Assembly: GCF_037969875.1 (NCBI RefSeq)
Contig: NZ_CP150218.1
Location: 1,240,001-1,304,000 of the forward strand
Direction of reading: 5' to 3'
Length of the DNA stretch: 64,000 nt
Origin: Paenibacillus sp. FSL R7-0337
Lineage (GTDB): Bacteria > Bacillota > Bacilli > Paenibacillales > Paenibacillaceae
The notes beneath the pieces were generated by a model. The model worked only from the letters and a program-made list of their open reading frames with translations. It ran no database searches and had not been told where the DNA came from. Position 1 is the stretch's first letter. Each line of letters begins with the position of its first letter. Shown here in pieces: positions 42,407-53,700 of this stretch. Made by a program: the position numbers and the translations under genes.

Positions 42407-45400
42407 TTACTTTTTCCCGTTAACTTTTGAAACTCCTCCACTGTGGGTGAATTCTTGATGGACTCTCTCGTCTACTAATATCATTGTTTCTCCATCCTCG
42501 ACGTGGTGCCACACATAGCCTTTAGGTGGTTCATCTAAAGCTGGGACTGGTGGATTAGAAGTTTTGCTTAAGTGAGCTTCTAAATTCGCTGCCCTATAAT
42601 CCGCTGGTCGATTTGTTGGGCTCGCAATTTTAACTTTAACCGGTGCTACATCAGGGTGTGCATAAGGTTTGAAATCTGGGTAACCTCCTGGATAACTAAC
42701 AGATACCCCTTCACTATTAACATAGGTCCATGTCCCATACTCATCAATTGTTATGCTACCACCAGCATCTTTCCATTTTTTCGGATCGCGAGAATTCCGA
42801 GGTTTAGTCGAAAGTTGTTCTTTTGTAAACTTCTGATACGGTTCTTTAATACTATCAAAATCAATCTTGCCGTCTTCATTCGCTACTGCTTTATTATAGA
42901 CTTCTTTTCTCTCAGAAGGCTTTAGACTCTTAATTTTGTCATACTCAGCCTGGGTACTGATCCCAGCCTTTTTACCGTCAATATCGTCAACTTTTTTGAT
43001 TCTTCCATTAGCCAGCAAAACCCAAGGATTAACTTCTCCATAGAGAAGTACGTGATCTCCCTTGCGCACCAGCTTAAACTTCTTGAACTTGAACTTCTGC
43101 AGAATCCGGTCCAGCAGGTCCCGGAGCTTTTTGGCCCCCTTCATGAGCCCCTTTTGCAGGCTCTTAATCACGATTTTACCATTACGTATAATCATGCTGC
43201 CGCTCTTGGAGGCCAGCTTGGCTCCGGATTTCAGCAAGCTCTTGATGCCTTTGGCCCCTGCACCTGCTGCGTTCTTGACCCCTCTGGCTGCAGCGCCGAC
43301 GCCCTTCTTGGCAGCTTGTTCGGCTTTCTTGACTCCTGCTCCTATGGCCTTGAAGCCCAGCTCCATAGCGAGCTCAACGAGTCCCATGGCCAGTGCGGTT
43401 GCGAGCGCGATGGCCGCAGGCTCAATCATCTTCTGCCAGCCCTGGCTCAGGTAGGTGCCAATATAGCCGGAAGCCTGGACAAGGGTCTGTGCCACGGACT
43501 TAATCGCATCTGCCTGCAGGTATACGGTGATGATGTTAATAATCATCGGAAGTGCAGCCGTAATCGCTCCGCCTGTTACAATCTCTGCGACCACGATCCC
43601 AGCCAATATCCCGATGACTGCAGCCAGTAGCTTCAATCCATTACTCTTCATCCATTTTATTACAAATGATTTAATTTGGTCAAACAACATTTTCGCATTG
43701 CCTGCGCGTAGCTTCGCACCGTCTGCAATTTTGCCGCCAAGGCTCTGATTGGCTGCTCCGGTGTCGAATTCCGCCATTATGCTGTCCATTGTAGCCGGGT
43801 CGCGGCTGCCGGACATCTCTTTGGTTTCTCCGTCTTTCAGGTTCGCTTCCTGCACCAGTGCAGGGTCCATCTCGCCCTGCTCCACCGACTCCATCTCGAT
43901 ATCTTCTGCGGTCAGCTTCTCATCCGCTGCCGCACCAGCGCCAGCTCCCTCAGCCTGCTCAACAGCTCCGCCTTCTGCTGCTCCAGCGCCCATTGGCTTG
44001 GAGATATCTACTCCGAGCAGATACTCCCACATCTTCCCTTCCAAATGGCTGAAGGAACGCTTCGCCGCCTTCCCGAGCGCTCCAATCCGGGACAACACAT
44101 CCAGGAACGTGGCAATCAGCAGACTGCCTAGGGTGGAGATCAGCTTGGAATAGAAGTTCTGCACTGCTGCCAGCGCCTGATCCACCTTAGCAGCCAAGAA
44201 GTCCATCACCTGAGTGACCTTGGTCTTGAGTTTCTGGGCCAGCTGGTTGACCGCTTTAATGGCCTTATTGACAACTCCGTCTATCTTACTGCATATCTTG
44301 GCTGCAATACCGGGGAACTTGGCAAATACAACGGACACCAGCTTTTTAAGCAGCACACCCAGTCCCTTGATCAGGGTTGTAATCAGCTTGCGGCCCAGTT
44401 CAATGATGCCCAGCACAGCCTGCTTCGCTTTGTCAAAAATAAACTTAACTGCTTTGCGGAGACCCTCAAAAATGAAGTTAACTGCTTTCTTAACGACTTC
44501 GACGACAGCCTCCAGCTTACCCTTCACCCAGCCGAGGAAGCCGCCCTTCTTCTCTTCCTTGGCCTTCTCCTGTTCATGCTTGCCGTCTGCTTCCTTCTTC
44601 GCTTTACTGTAGGCCTGCGTCGCTTCCCGCTCCGCTTCAGACTGCTTTTTCTGAGCTTCCCGCTCTTTGTCTGTACGGACGCTGTTGATCTCCTGCTTCT
44701 TCTGCTGGGCGGCTGACCCGGCCTGTTTGGTATAGTCCGTCTCGGCAGCATCCAGCTCCTTTTTCCACTCGCCCTGCAATTGGGTGACTTCTGCTTTGGC
44801 TCCAGTCTGCTGGCTGATCTGCTTGTTCTTCGCCTCGGTCTCGGCCTGCCGGATTTGCGCCTGGCTGTCGGCTTTGGAGCTCAGCACTTTACTGTCGAAT
44901 TTGGCTTGTTCCTTCTTATATTCCGCCTGCTTGGTACCAAGCTGCTTCTTCATCTCTGGAGCCAGACTACGGTTCAGTCCGGCAGTCATATCTGCAGGCA
45001 GTGCCAGCGCAGGCAGTTTTTTGGCCCCGGGTGCCTGCCCGCCTTTCAGCCCTGCAGCAGCTTTCACCACGGTGCCATCCGGCTCGGGATAAATCTCATT
45101 CTCCCCGAACGGCTGCTTGATCTGGCCCATCTCCGCCTGCTTGGCTGCGATCACCTGCTGGGAGGCCTCCTGATGAAAACCCTCCAGCTGAGAGGGATCT
45201 GCCTCTCCGGTCATGCTGATTCCCGGCGGCTGGGCGGCTGCGGAGCGGATCTCGCTTAACATCGCCTCCGGATTGCCCCCGGAACCGGATGAACTAATGT
45301 TCATTTTATCCAGCTTGCCTGCAGAAACAGCCCCGCCGGTACGCTCGCCTTTGAAGCCTTCCTTCACAGTGTGCTTCAGCGCTGCCGGTTTCTTCCGGGC

Positions 45401-46402
45401 CTGCAAGGCCTTCCCTTTCAAGCCGGTCGGTACCGGAACAGCAGGCAGCCCTTGCTTGGTCTTCTGTGTCTGCTTCGTGAAGGCACCGGAGGATACACTC
45501 ACAGCCTGGGCATAGGCATCCCCCAGCTCTGTGGGCTGAACCTGTGTCAGCTGATCCAGAATCTGCCCCGGATCTTCACCGCTGATCTTCACCGTCTTGC
45601 CCTTCGCCGGCTTCTCCTTCCCATCTCCCGCTAAGGCACCGAGTGCTGCTCCAAACGATGGCTCCTTGGCTGCTTTCTTCGGTGCATCTGCTCCTTTGGA
45701 GGCGGCGGACTTCTTGGCTGGCTCCAGCGCATCCTCTCCCTGAGCTGATGCGGACTCCTCCGCCTTCCCGGAATTCAACGGTTCCCCAGACGGCTCTTCT
45801 CTTGCTTCTTCCGCAAACGGAGCGTCTTCCTCTCGTTCTGCCGTTTTAGCTTGCCCCTCTACAGTGGCCTCTGCTCTCCCCTTCGTCCGGGCAGGCGCTG
45901 GCGTCTTTTTGACGGCTACGGGACCTGAAGAACTGCCGCCACTAGCAGGCTTAGTTTGTGTGACAGACGCAATAGCGTCTGCTGCCTGCCCCTCCGGCTC
46001 CTCCTTACGCTGCATCTTGGATTCAGCCGGAGTGCTGGCTTGCTCTGCTTCTGCTTGCACCGGTTCCGGTGAATCCGTATGCTCTTCCACTTGAGCTTCT
46101 GCGGCCAAGCTCTTACTTGCTCCAGCCGCCTGGGTTCCCTGATCTGCCTGCTCTTTCTTCTTCCCATCCTCCTTCAGACTCGATAACAACTGAACCACGG
46201 CCCGGTTGCCGAGTGTGCGCTGGAGCGCCAGCTTGTCTTCACGGCTTAAGGAAGCCGGATTCTGGCGGACACGCCGGATAATCTCTACCGGGTCCGGTTG
46301 TTTCGCGGCTGCCGGACGAATGAATACCTGCGGATTGCTGAATGGTTTATGGCCGCCGGATGCTTTATCTTTTTCCTTACTTATGGTTGCTTGGGTCTGC
46401 AA
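42407..46402 (-). CDS. Full-length eCIS-associated toxin/cargo with WHH nuclease tip
   Basis: 1331 residues from a TTG at 46402, chosen because it has an AGAGGGGGG site and lies about 32 bases after a perfect promoter motif; earlier ATGs (46453, 46489) fall in or above the promoter. Layout: LALQRTLGNRAVVQLL (about 59-74), a motif found at the front of many eCIS-linked proteins; a Lys/Glu/Ala-rich disordered and coiled-coil part (to about 640); amphipathic helices (650-800); hydrophobic segment LAAVIGILAGIVVAEIVTGG (about 925-960); shared region MIEPAAIALATALAM to GEVNPWVLL; linker KIDFDSIKEP; and WHH nuclease tip (VWHHVEDGETMILVDERVH). It is likely loaded into or carried by the particle. It could also serve as tape measure, as no other clear one is seen. 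Confidence 0.82.
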   Translation of the reverse strand: MQTQATISKEKDKASGGHKPFSNPQVFIRPAAAKQPDPVEIIRRVRQNPASLSREDKLALQRTLGNRAVVQLLSSLKEDGKKKEQADQGTQAAGASKSLAAEAQVEEHTDSPEPVQAEAEQASTPAESKMQRKEEPEGQAADAIASVTQTKPASGGSSSGPVAVKKTPAPARTKGRAEATVEGQAKTAEREEDAPFAEEAREEPSGEPLNSGKAEESASAQGEDALEPAKKSAASKGADAPKKAAKEPSFGAALGALAGDGKEKPAKGKTVKISGEDPGQILDQLTQVQPTELGDAYAQAVSVSSGAFTKQTQKTKQGLPAVPVPTGLKGKALQARKKPAALKHTVKEGFKGERTGGAVSAGKLDKMNISSSGSGGNPEAMLSEIRSAAAQPPGISMTGEADPSQLEGFHQEASQQVIAAKQAEMGQIKQPFGENEIYPEPDGTVVKAAAGLKGGQAPGAKKLPALALPADMTAGLNRSLAPEMKKQLGTKQAEYKKEQAKFDSKVLSSKADSQAQIRQAETEAKNKQISQQTGAKAEVTQLQGEWKKELDAAETDYTKQAGSAAQQKKQEINSVRTDKEREAQKKQSEAEREATQAYSKAKKEADGKHEQEKAKEEKKGGFLGWVKGKLEAVVEVVKKAVNFIFEGLRKAVKFIFDKAKQAVLGIIELGRKLITTLIKGLGVLLKKLVSVVFAKFPGIAAKICSKIDGVVNKAIKAVNQLAQKLKTKVTQVMDFLAAKVDQALAAVQNFYSKLISTLGSLLIATFLDVLSRIGALGKAAKRSFSHLEGKMWEYLLGVDISKPMGAGAAEGGAVEQAEGAGAGAAADEKLTAEDIEMESVEQGEMDPALVQEANLKDGETKEMSGSRDPATMDSIMAEFDTGAANQSLGGKIADGAKLRAGNAKMLFDQIKSFVIKWMKSNGLKLLAAVIGILAGIVVAEIVTGGAITAALPMIINIITVYLQADAIKSVAQTLVQASGYIGTYLSQGWQKMIEPAAIALATALAMGLVELAMELGFKAIGAGVKKAEQAAKKGVGAAARGVKNAAGAGAKGIKSLLKSGAKLASKSGSMIIRNGKIVIKSLQKGLMKGAKKLRDLLDRILQKFKFKKFKLVRKGDHVLLYGEVNPWVLLANGRIKKVDDIDGKKAGISTQAEYDKIKSLKPSERKEVYNKAVANEDGKIDFDSIKEPYQKFTKEQLSTKPRNSRDPKKWKDAGGSITIDEYGTWTYVNSEGVSVSYPGGYPDFKPYAHPDVAPVKVKIASPTNRPADYRAANLEAHLSKTSNPPVPALDEPPKGYVWHHVEDGETMILVDERVHQEFTHSGGVSKVNGKK

Positions 46403-46435
46403 TGGAGTCCCCCCTCTGTAAAAAATCGATCCTAT

Positions 46436-46470
46436 AGATAAAGTAAAATCCATAGCGCTTTTTACAGCCG
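46436..46470 (-). promoter_or_regulatory. eCIS promoter motif before the full-length toxin
   Basis: GGCTGT (46464-46469), 17 bases, TTACTT (46441-46446) on the minus strand. The second box is perfect and the first has two changes. The spacer shares CTATGGA with the sigma-operon copy. It fixes the toxin start at the TTG downstream. Confidence 0.6.
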
Positions 46471-46519
46471 GAGTTATAAATAAATCCATTTATTCTAATT
46501 TTTACTTATAATCACATGT

Positions 46520-46543
46520 CAAAAAGGCCGCCCTTAGGCAGCC
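46520..46543 (-). terminator. Terminator after the endolysin gene
   Basis: AGGCTGCC-TAAG-GGCGGCCT stem on the minus strand followed by TTTTT. It separates the lysis block from the toxin unit. Confidence 0.8.
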
Positions 46544-46561
46544 TGTAACCCTTCCTCCTGA

Positions 46562-47359
46562 TTAACGATTATTCGGGTCTGCCGCTTGGCCCGAGGCTTT
46601 GCGCAGCTCATTCGCCAGACGGTGAAATTCTTTTCCAGACTCTGCATTACCTGCTGCCATATAAGCCGCTTGAAGAAAAGCAATGATCTTGCCCGCATCC
46701 TCTTTCTTCATCATATAGTCTTTCCCCTCTCCGTTTGCATTGCCTGGTACAGGAACCGCGGCAGACTGCGTGCTCCACCAGCCGGCTTCTCCGCTGGACT
46801 GGTTGAGGTCTACATTCACTCCGTGAACCGGTTGACCTAGTCCCTTGGGACCGTTGTCATATTGATACAGGTGGATACCCTCCGCTTTCCGGCCTTTACT
46901 CCAGGCATACGTCTGCCAAAAACCGGTGCAGGCCTTAGCGCCCATTGCAGCTTCAATAACCGTAACGCTCCCGTAGACACCCGACTGGTAATTCCGAGCG
47001 GCTTCTCCCGCTGCCGTAATATACTGGATCACCGTGTCCATCTGCTTCGCAGAAGCGTCGAAATCAACGGCAAAGTAGATCCGGCTCCCGGCAGGTTGTC
47101 CAACCGCAAGGGCTGTCTGTGCGGCAATCGCCCCGTCTGTCAGACCGGCTGCACGGCCTCCCAGCGCACGGCTGGCGGTCGTTTCATACACAGAGACAAT
47201 TTGCAGCCCAGCAGCGCTGATAGCAACCGCCTCCGCCTGGGTTAACCTTTTCCAGCCGGAGGGCACGAGGTAACGGCATACGAATTCGTAGCCATCCTCC
47301 TTGAATTTCTTTGCCAGTGTGCGTGTTAGCGGTGCTGCGCAATCAAAGCCTTTGGCCAT
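46562..47359 (-). CDS. DUF1906 glycoside-hydrolase-like endolysin
   Basis: 265 residues. The DUF1906 (Rv2525c-like, GH25-like TIM barrel) domain fills residues 1-200: KGFDCAAPLTRTLAKKF, EFVCRYLVPSG, QIVSVYETT, RIYFAVDFDAS, YQSGVYGSVTVIEA, FWQTYAWSKG and HLYQYDNG.....VDLNQS. Asp at GFDCA and in YFAVDFD are in the positions of GH25-like catalytic acids. The tail is a short helical segment. There is no signal peptide, so export would need a holin, and two holin-like genes lie upstream. Probable role: open the producer's wall to free the particles, or open the target's. Confidence 0.85.
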   Translation of the reverse strand: MAKGFDCAAPLTRTLAKKFKEDGYEFVCRYLVPSGWKRLTQAEAVAISAAGLQIVSVYETTASRALGGRAAGLTDGAIAAQTALAVGQPAGSRIYFAVDFDASAKQMDTVIQYITAAGEAARNYQSGVYGSVTVIEAAMGAKACTGFWQTYAWSKGRKAEGIHLYQYDNGPKGLGQPVHGVNVDLNQSSGEAGWWSTQSAAVPVPGNANGEGKDYMMKKEDAGKIIAFLQAAYMAAGNAESGKEFHRLANELRKASGQAADPNNR

Positions 47360-47384
47360 TCCCCCATCTCCTTCTTCCTGTCTG

Positions 47385-47651
47385 CTACCCGATTAATATT
47401 TTCATCAAAAGTCCCGCTGCGGCAATACACATCCCCACGCTGCTAATGATCGTGCCCACCAGCCAGCGCTGATTCTCCCCTTGCCTGAGCTTCAATCTGG
47501 ACAGCTCATCCCGCATCTCATCCATCCGCAAATGCGCTGATTTGCTGCTCTGCATAGCCTCAAGCGCAATATCCCTTGCACTGTTCATGATGTCGAGCTT
47601 GGTTTCCACCCGGGTCAACCGTTGAAGGATTTCATTCATGTCGTCTGGCAT
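47385..47651 (-). CDS. XhlA-like membrane protein (holin-associated)
   Basis: 88 residues: an N-terminal coiled coil (MNEILQRLTRVETKLDIM ... LRMDEMRDELSRLKL) and one C-terminal membrane segment (WLVGTIISSVGMCIAAAGLLMKIL). This is the layout of haemolysin XhlA, which acts with a holin and endolysin in the PBSX phage-like element of Bacillus subtilis. It precedes the endolysin by 25 bases. Confidence 0.85.
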   Translation of the reverse strand: MPDDMNEILQRLTRVETKLDIMNSARDIALEAMQSSKSAHLRMDEMRDELSRLKLRQGENQRWLVGTIISSVGMCIAAAGLLMKILIG

Positions 47652-47761
47652 ATCGTACCCCCGCTAATGGAGCTGGTTGATCTCCCGTTAATGAATAGCT
47701 CCAAGCTGCAACCTCTGATCTGGAAGCAGCCTGGAAGCCGTGCAATGCTGTACTTAGCCGC

Positions 47762-50700
47762 TTACGGTTCCATTCCTGCAATCAGATTGCCATAGGAGTA
47801 GGCCGTAATTTTGCTGGTATCTGTGAAGCCCGTGGCCAGTCCATTGAAGGAATAATCATTAGTCTGATAGTAATTAGAGAAATCCGATTTCCAGAATCTG
47901 CACTGAATTTCCACACTTTCTCCAGGCTTAAGACTTCCCGCACCGCTGGTGAAGCCGATTTCCAGGTAATAATCACTGCCGGTTTTGCCTGTTGTTTTCT
48001 GGAAGCTTCCTGTGACATACGATTGAATCACCCTGGTATTTGAGCCTGATACTCTGGCATAATCCGTATAGAAGCTCTGGTATCTCTCTCCATCGATGGT
48101 GTAGTAATATCTAAGCTTGATGCTGGAGAGCTGCAGGGTCGACTTGCTGGTATTCTCAAAGGATATTCTCGGGAAAATCGTATTCGTCACGCTGCTTCGG
48201 CTCGCATTAAACGATTGAACCTTGAACGTCTGAGTGACAGTTACATTCTGCACCGCCGTCGATACATTGCCATTCACATCCGTAGCCGTCCAGGTGACCA
48301 CTGTTTTCCCTAACGGGAAGCCGTCAGCCGGAGCATCATTCTTCAGCACAACTCCGAAGATGTCGCTCGCTGTAGCTTGGCCCAGGTTCACAAGCGTTTT
48401 GGTTCCGGTTGCCGGAACAGCAACATCTGCTGGAGCTTTTAACACTGGCTTGGTGGTGTCGACCACCGTGATCTTCTGCACGCCTGTGCTAACATTGCCG
48501 TTCGCATCCGTAGCGGTCCAGACCACTTCGGTCACTCCCAATCCATAGCTCTCAGGGGCATTACTTGTTACCGTTACCTTGAAAATGTCAGTCCCCGTTG
48601 CCACGCCGATCTCCACCGGAGTTTTCAGCGCCGTTGCCTCCACCGTCTTGTCAGCAGGAAGTTTCAACACAGGCTTCGTGGTATCCACCAACGTGATCTT
48701 CTGCACGCCCGTGCTGACATTGCCGTTCGCATCCGTAGCAGTCCAGACCACTTCGGTCACTCCCAATCCATAGCTCTCAGGGGCATTACTTGTTACTGTT
48801 ACCTTGAAAATGTCAGTTCCTGTTGCCACGCCGATCTCCACCGGAGTTTTCAGCGCCGTTGCCTCCACCGTCTTGTCAGCAGGAAGTTTCAACACAGGCT
48901 TCGTGGTATCCACCAACGTGATCTTCTGCACGCCCGTGCTGACATTGCCGTTCGCATCCGTAGCAGTCCAGACCACTTCGGTCACTCCCAATCCATAGCT
49001 CTCAGGGGCATTACTTGTTACTGTTACCTTGAAAATGTCAGTTCCTGTTGCCACGCCGATCTCCACTGGAGTTTTCAGCGCCGTTGCCTCCACCGTCTTG
49101 TCAGTCGGAAGCTTCAACACAGGCTTCGTGGTATCCACCACCGTGATCTTCTGCACGCCCGTGCTGACATTGCCGTTCGCATCCGTAGCGGTCCAGACCA
49201 CTTCGGTCACTCCCAATCCATAGCTCTCAGGGGCATTACTGGTTACTGTTACCTTGAAAATGTCCGTCCCTGTTGCCACGCCAATCTCCACTGGAGTTTT
49301 CAGCGCCGATGCCTCCACCGTTTTGTCAGCCGGAAGCTTCAACACTGGCTTCGTCGTATCCACCACCGTAATCTTCTGCACACCCGTGCTAACATTGCCG
49401 TTCGTATCCGTAGCGGTCCAGACCACTTCGGTCACTCCCAATCCATAGCTCTCAGGGGCATTACTTATTACTGTTACCTTGAAAATGTCAGTCCCCGTTG
49501 CCACGCCGATCTCCACCGGAGTTTTCAGCGCCGTTGCTTCCACCGTCTTGTCCGCCGGAAGCTTCAATACCGGCTTCGTGGTATCTACCACCGTAATCTT
49601 CTGTACACCCGTGCTAACATTGCCGTTCGCATCCGTAGCGGTCCAGACCACTTCGGTCACTCCCAATCCATAGCTCTCAGGGGCATTATTTGTTACCGTT
49701 ACTTTGAAAATATCTGTAGCTGTTGCCACGCCGATCTCCACCGGCGTCTTGAGGGCTGATGCTTCTAGAGTAATGTCAGCCGGAAGCTTAAGAGCAGGCT
49801 TGACCGTATCGACAATGGTCACCTTCACGATGCCCACTGCGGAGTTTCCGCTGCTATCTATAGCAGTCCATTTTACAATCGTAGTACCGATAGGGAAACT
49901 CGCGGTTAAGCTCTCCTCTGAGGTGATTGCGCCATGCTCTCCCGGAGCATCTGTCGTTAGAGTAACCGGGAAGAAATCCAGTGCCACTGGCACTTCCAGT
50001 TCTACCGGCGTTTCCAGAGCTGTTGCTTCCTTGGTCAGCTGCAGTGGTCCTTCGAACTTCAGCAAGGGCTGTGTCGTATCCACTACGGTAATCCGCTGAA
50101 CCCCGGTTACCTCGTTACCATTGATATCTTTGGCCTTCCAGGTAACTGTCGTTGTTCCCAGCGGATAAGCAGCTGGAGCATCCGATGTCACCGTCACCTT
50201 GAAAATATCCGTAGCCTTTGCCACGCCGATCTCCACCGGAGTCTTCACTGCCGTTGCTTCTACGGACAGATCTTCCGGTACAGCAAGCACAGGCTTCGTC
50301 GTGTCCACGACCTTAATCTTCTGTACCTTCGTAGTCACATTCCCATTCGCATCCGTTGCCGTCCACACTACTTCTGTTACGCCCAGCGGATACGCTTCGG
50401 GGGCATTATTCTTCACAGTCACCTTGAAAATATCCGTGGCAGACGCTTGACCGATCTCCACTGGAGTCTCTACCGCCGTTGCTTCTACGGACCGATCCTC
50501 GGGCACAGTAAGTGCCGGCTTTGCCGTGTCCACGACCTTAATCTTCTGCACCTTCGTAGTCACATTGCCGTTCGCATCCGTTGCCGTCCACACTACTTCT
50601 GTTACGCCCAGCGGATACGCTTCAGGGGCATTATTCTTCACAGTCACCTTGAAAATATCTGTGGCTGTCGCCACGCCGATCTCCACCGGAGTCTCAACCG

Positions 50701-53700
50701 CCGCCGCTTCTACAGTAATATCTTCCGGTACAGCAAGCACAGGCTTCGTCGTGTCCACGACCTTAATCTTCTGTACCTTCGTAGTCACATTCCCGTTCGC
50801 ATCCGTTGCCGTCCACACTACTTCTGTTACGCCCAGCGGATACGCTTCCGGAGCATTATTCTTCACCGTCACCTTGAAAATATCTGTAGCAGACGCTTGA
50901 CCGATCTCCACCGGAGTCTCAACAGCCGCTGCTTCCACTGTCAGATCCTCCGGCACAGTAAGTGTCGGATTCGTCGTGTCCACAACCTTAATCTTCTGCA
51001 CCTTCGTGGTCACATTGCCGTTCGCATCGGTTGCCGTCCAGATCACTTCTGTTACCCCAAGCGGATAAGCTTCCGGGGCATTGTTCTTCACCGTCACCTT
51101 GAAAATATCCGTAGCCGTGGCCTCTCCGATCTCCACCGGAGTCTCTACCGCCGCCGCTTCTACATTAATATCTTCCGGTACTGTAAGCACTGGCTTCGTG
51201 GTATCCAAGATAGTAACCTTTTGCTTACGCATGGATACGTTGCCGTTCACATCCTTCGCTGTCCAGGTGACTTCAGTCACGCCAAGCGGATAGGAAGCCG
51301 GGGCATTGCTGCTCACTGCGGCAATCCCGAAGATATCGGTGACCGCAGGCACCGGCAGCTTAATCTGCATCGTCTGTCCGGTAGCTTCTGCAATGTAGTC
51401 CGGAATATCAGTGATTACCGGGGCCGTTGTATCTTTTACCGTAATCGTCTGCGTGCCGGTGCTGAAGTTGCCGTTCGCATCTGTCGCCTTCCAGGTGACA
51501 ATGGTCTTACCCAGCGGGTAGCTGGCCGGAGCATTGCTGACCACCGTGACCGGGAACAGATCCGTTGCCGTAGCCTTGCCGATTTGAACCGGAGTGTTCA
51601 CTGCGGTAGCTTCCACACTGATATCCTGCGGAACCGTCAGAATCGGCAAGGTGGTATCCACTACAGTCACCTTTTGCTTGCCGCTAGTTACCAGACCGTT
51701 GGCATCCTTCGCCGTCCAGATCACCTCGGTAACGCCCACGGCATAATTCTCGGGAGCATTGCTCGTTATAGTAACCGGAAAAATATCCGTAGCCGTGGCC
51801 TCTCCAGTCACAACCGGAGTTCTGATTCCTGTAGCCTCTGCCTTGACGTCTGCCGGGACAGACAGCTTAGGCGCAGTCGTATCTACAACCGTCACCTTCT
51901 GCTTCGCAATTGCCACATTTCCGCTTGGATCACTGGCCATCCAGGTAACCAGCGTGGTGCCGACCGGGAAATCAGCCGGAGCATCGTTAATAATCTCAGT
52001 CTCGAACAGATCGAAGACCACCGGCTCGCCCAGAGCGACCTTGGATCTGACCGCCGTGGCCTCTACCGTTAGATCCTCCGGTGCTGTAATGACCGGTTTG
52101 GTCGTATCTACGATCTTGACCTCTTGCGTTCCCTTAGTTGCATTGCCATGCTCGTCCGTTATCGTCCATGTCACTTTGGTGGTTCCAAGCGGGAATTCCG
52201 CCGGAGCATCATTCTTGATTGTCACGGCAAAAATTTCTGTAACCACCGGCTGGCCGATGTCTACCTTCGTTTTTGCTCCCGTAGCTTCTGCCGTTATCCC
52301 TCCTGGCAGTGTGACCAGCGGCTTCGTCGTGTCTACGATCTTAACGGTCTGCGTGGTCTTGGTGGTATTGCCATTCTCATCTGTAGCCGTCCAGGTAACG
52401 ACTGTTGTCCCGAAGATGAAGCGTTCCGGGGCGTTACTGGTTACAGTAACACTGAAAATATCCTTGGCAGACGCTTCCCCCAGCTCCACTGGAGTCTTAA
52501 TGCCGGTTGCCTCGGCGGTGATGTCTCCAGGCACAGTTAACTGTGGAGGCGTTGTATCTGTAACTGTAATCTTCTGCACTTTCTCGGTGACGTTGCCATG
52601 TTCATCTGTGGCGGTCCAGGTAACCATGGTTACACCCACCGGATAATCCGCCGGGGCATCCTTGGTTAGCAGCACATCGAACAGATCGCTGGCTTCGGCT
52701 TGCCCAATATTCACCTTCGTCCGTCTAGCCGTAGCTTCTACGGTAATATCCTTCGGAATTGTCAGTACAGGCTTGGTGGTATCGGTAATGCGGATCAGCT
52801 GATCTGCTGTAGAGATATTTCCATTCTCATCCTTAGCCGTCCAGCTTACCTTGGTTACGCCCACCGGGTAATCCTCAGGCGCGTTATTCGTAACATTCAC
52901 CTTAAAAATATCTGTGGCGGCGGCCTTCCCCGGATCTGCCACAGTTCTTCGGCCTACAGCTTCTTTTGTAATGTCCGCTGGAACCGTCAGTAACGGCTTA
53001 GTTCTGTCTACTACGGTGACCTTCTGTGTTGCTGTAGTCACATTGCTGTTGGCATCGGTCGCCGTCCAAGTAACGGTAGTCGGACCAATGGGGAATTCCT
53101 TCGGCGCGTCACTCACCACAATAACCGGGAAAATATCCGTAGCCGACGCTCCGGTGACCACAAGCGGCGTCTTAACCGCTGTAGCTTCCACAACCATATC
53201 TCCCTGCACGGTTAGTACCGGCTTTGTAGTGTCTTTTACAGTAATTCTCTGAACCTGTGAGGAAGTCAGTCCTACCGGGTCCACCGCCGTCCATTTTACG
53301 GTAGTTGTCCCGATTGGATAGTCTGCAGGTGCATCATTCGTCAGGAGAACATCCGCAATCGAGATATCCCGAACGGAGGCTTTTCCAATATCGGCAGGGG
53401 TACGTACCGCCTTCGCCTCCATTATAATATTCGCCGGAACGGTAATGACCGGGACCGTCTTGTCAATCTTCACTTCGGTCTTCTGTATAGCGGTCAGGTT
53501 GCCTGCATGATCAACGGCCCAGAACTCCAGAGGGATAATTCCCTCCACCGAGACGTCAAAATCAGCCGTGCTGCCCGCCGCAATCTGTACTTCGCCATCC
53601 GCTCCGAGTCTATAGTGGATCTCCTTCACTCCGGAATGGACATCTGATGCGGTAATAGAGACCGTAACATCCGTGCTGTTCCAGCCCTTCTCATTCGCTT

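Noticed and set aside
46403..46489. An earlier ATG start for the full-length toxin gene (46489 or 46453)
   Set aside because: No ribosome site, and both lie in or upstream of the promoter motif; the TTG at 46402 has a strong site.
48455..51180. Regularly spaced repeats that could suggest a CRISPR array
   Set aside because: The unit is 225 bp, coding and continuous with no unique spacers; it encodes HYR domains.
50447..52072. A 541-codon plus-strand frame, with many shorter ones, opposite the HYR repeat gene
   Set aside because: It is the antisense of a repetitive coding region; the product is Arg/His-rich, has no domain and repeats with the HYR period. It is a shadow frame.
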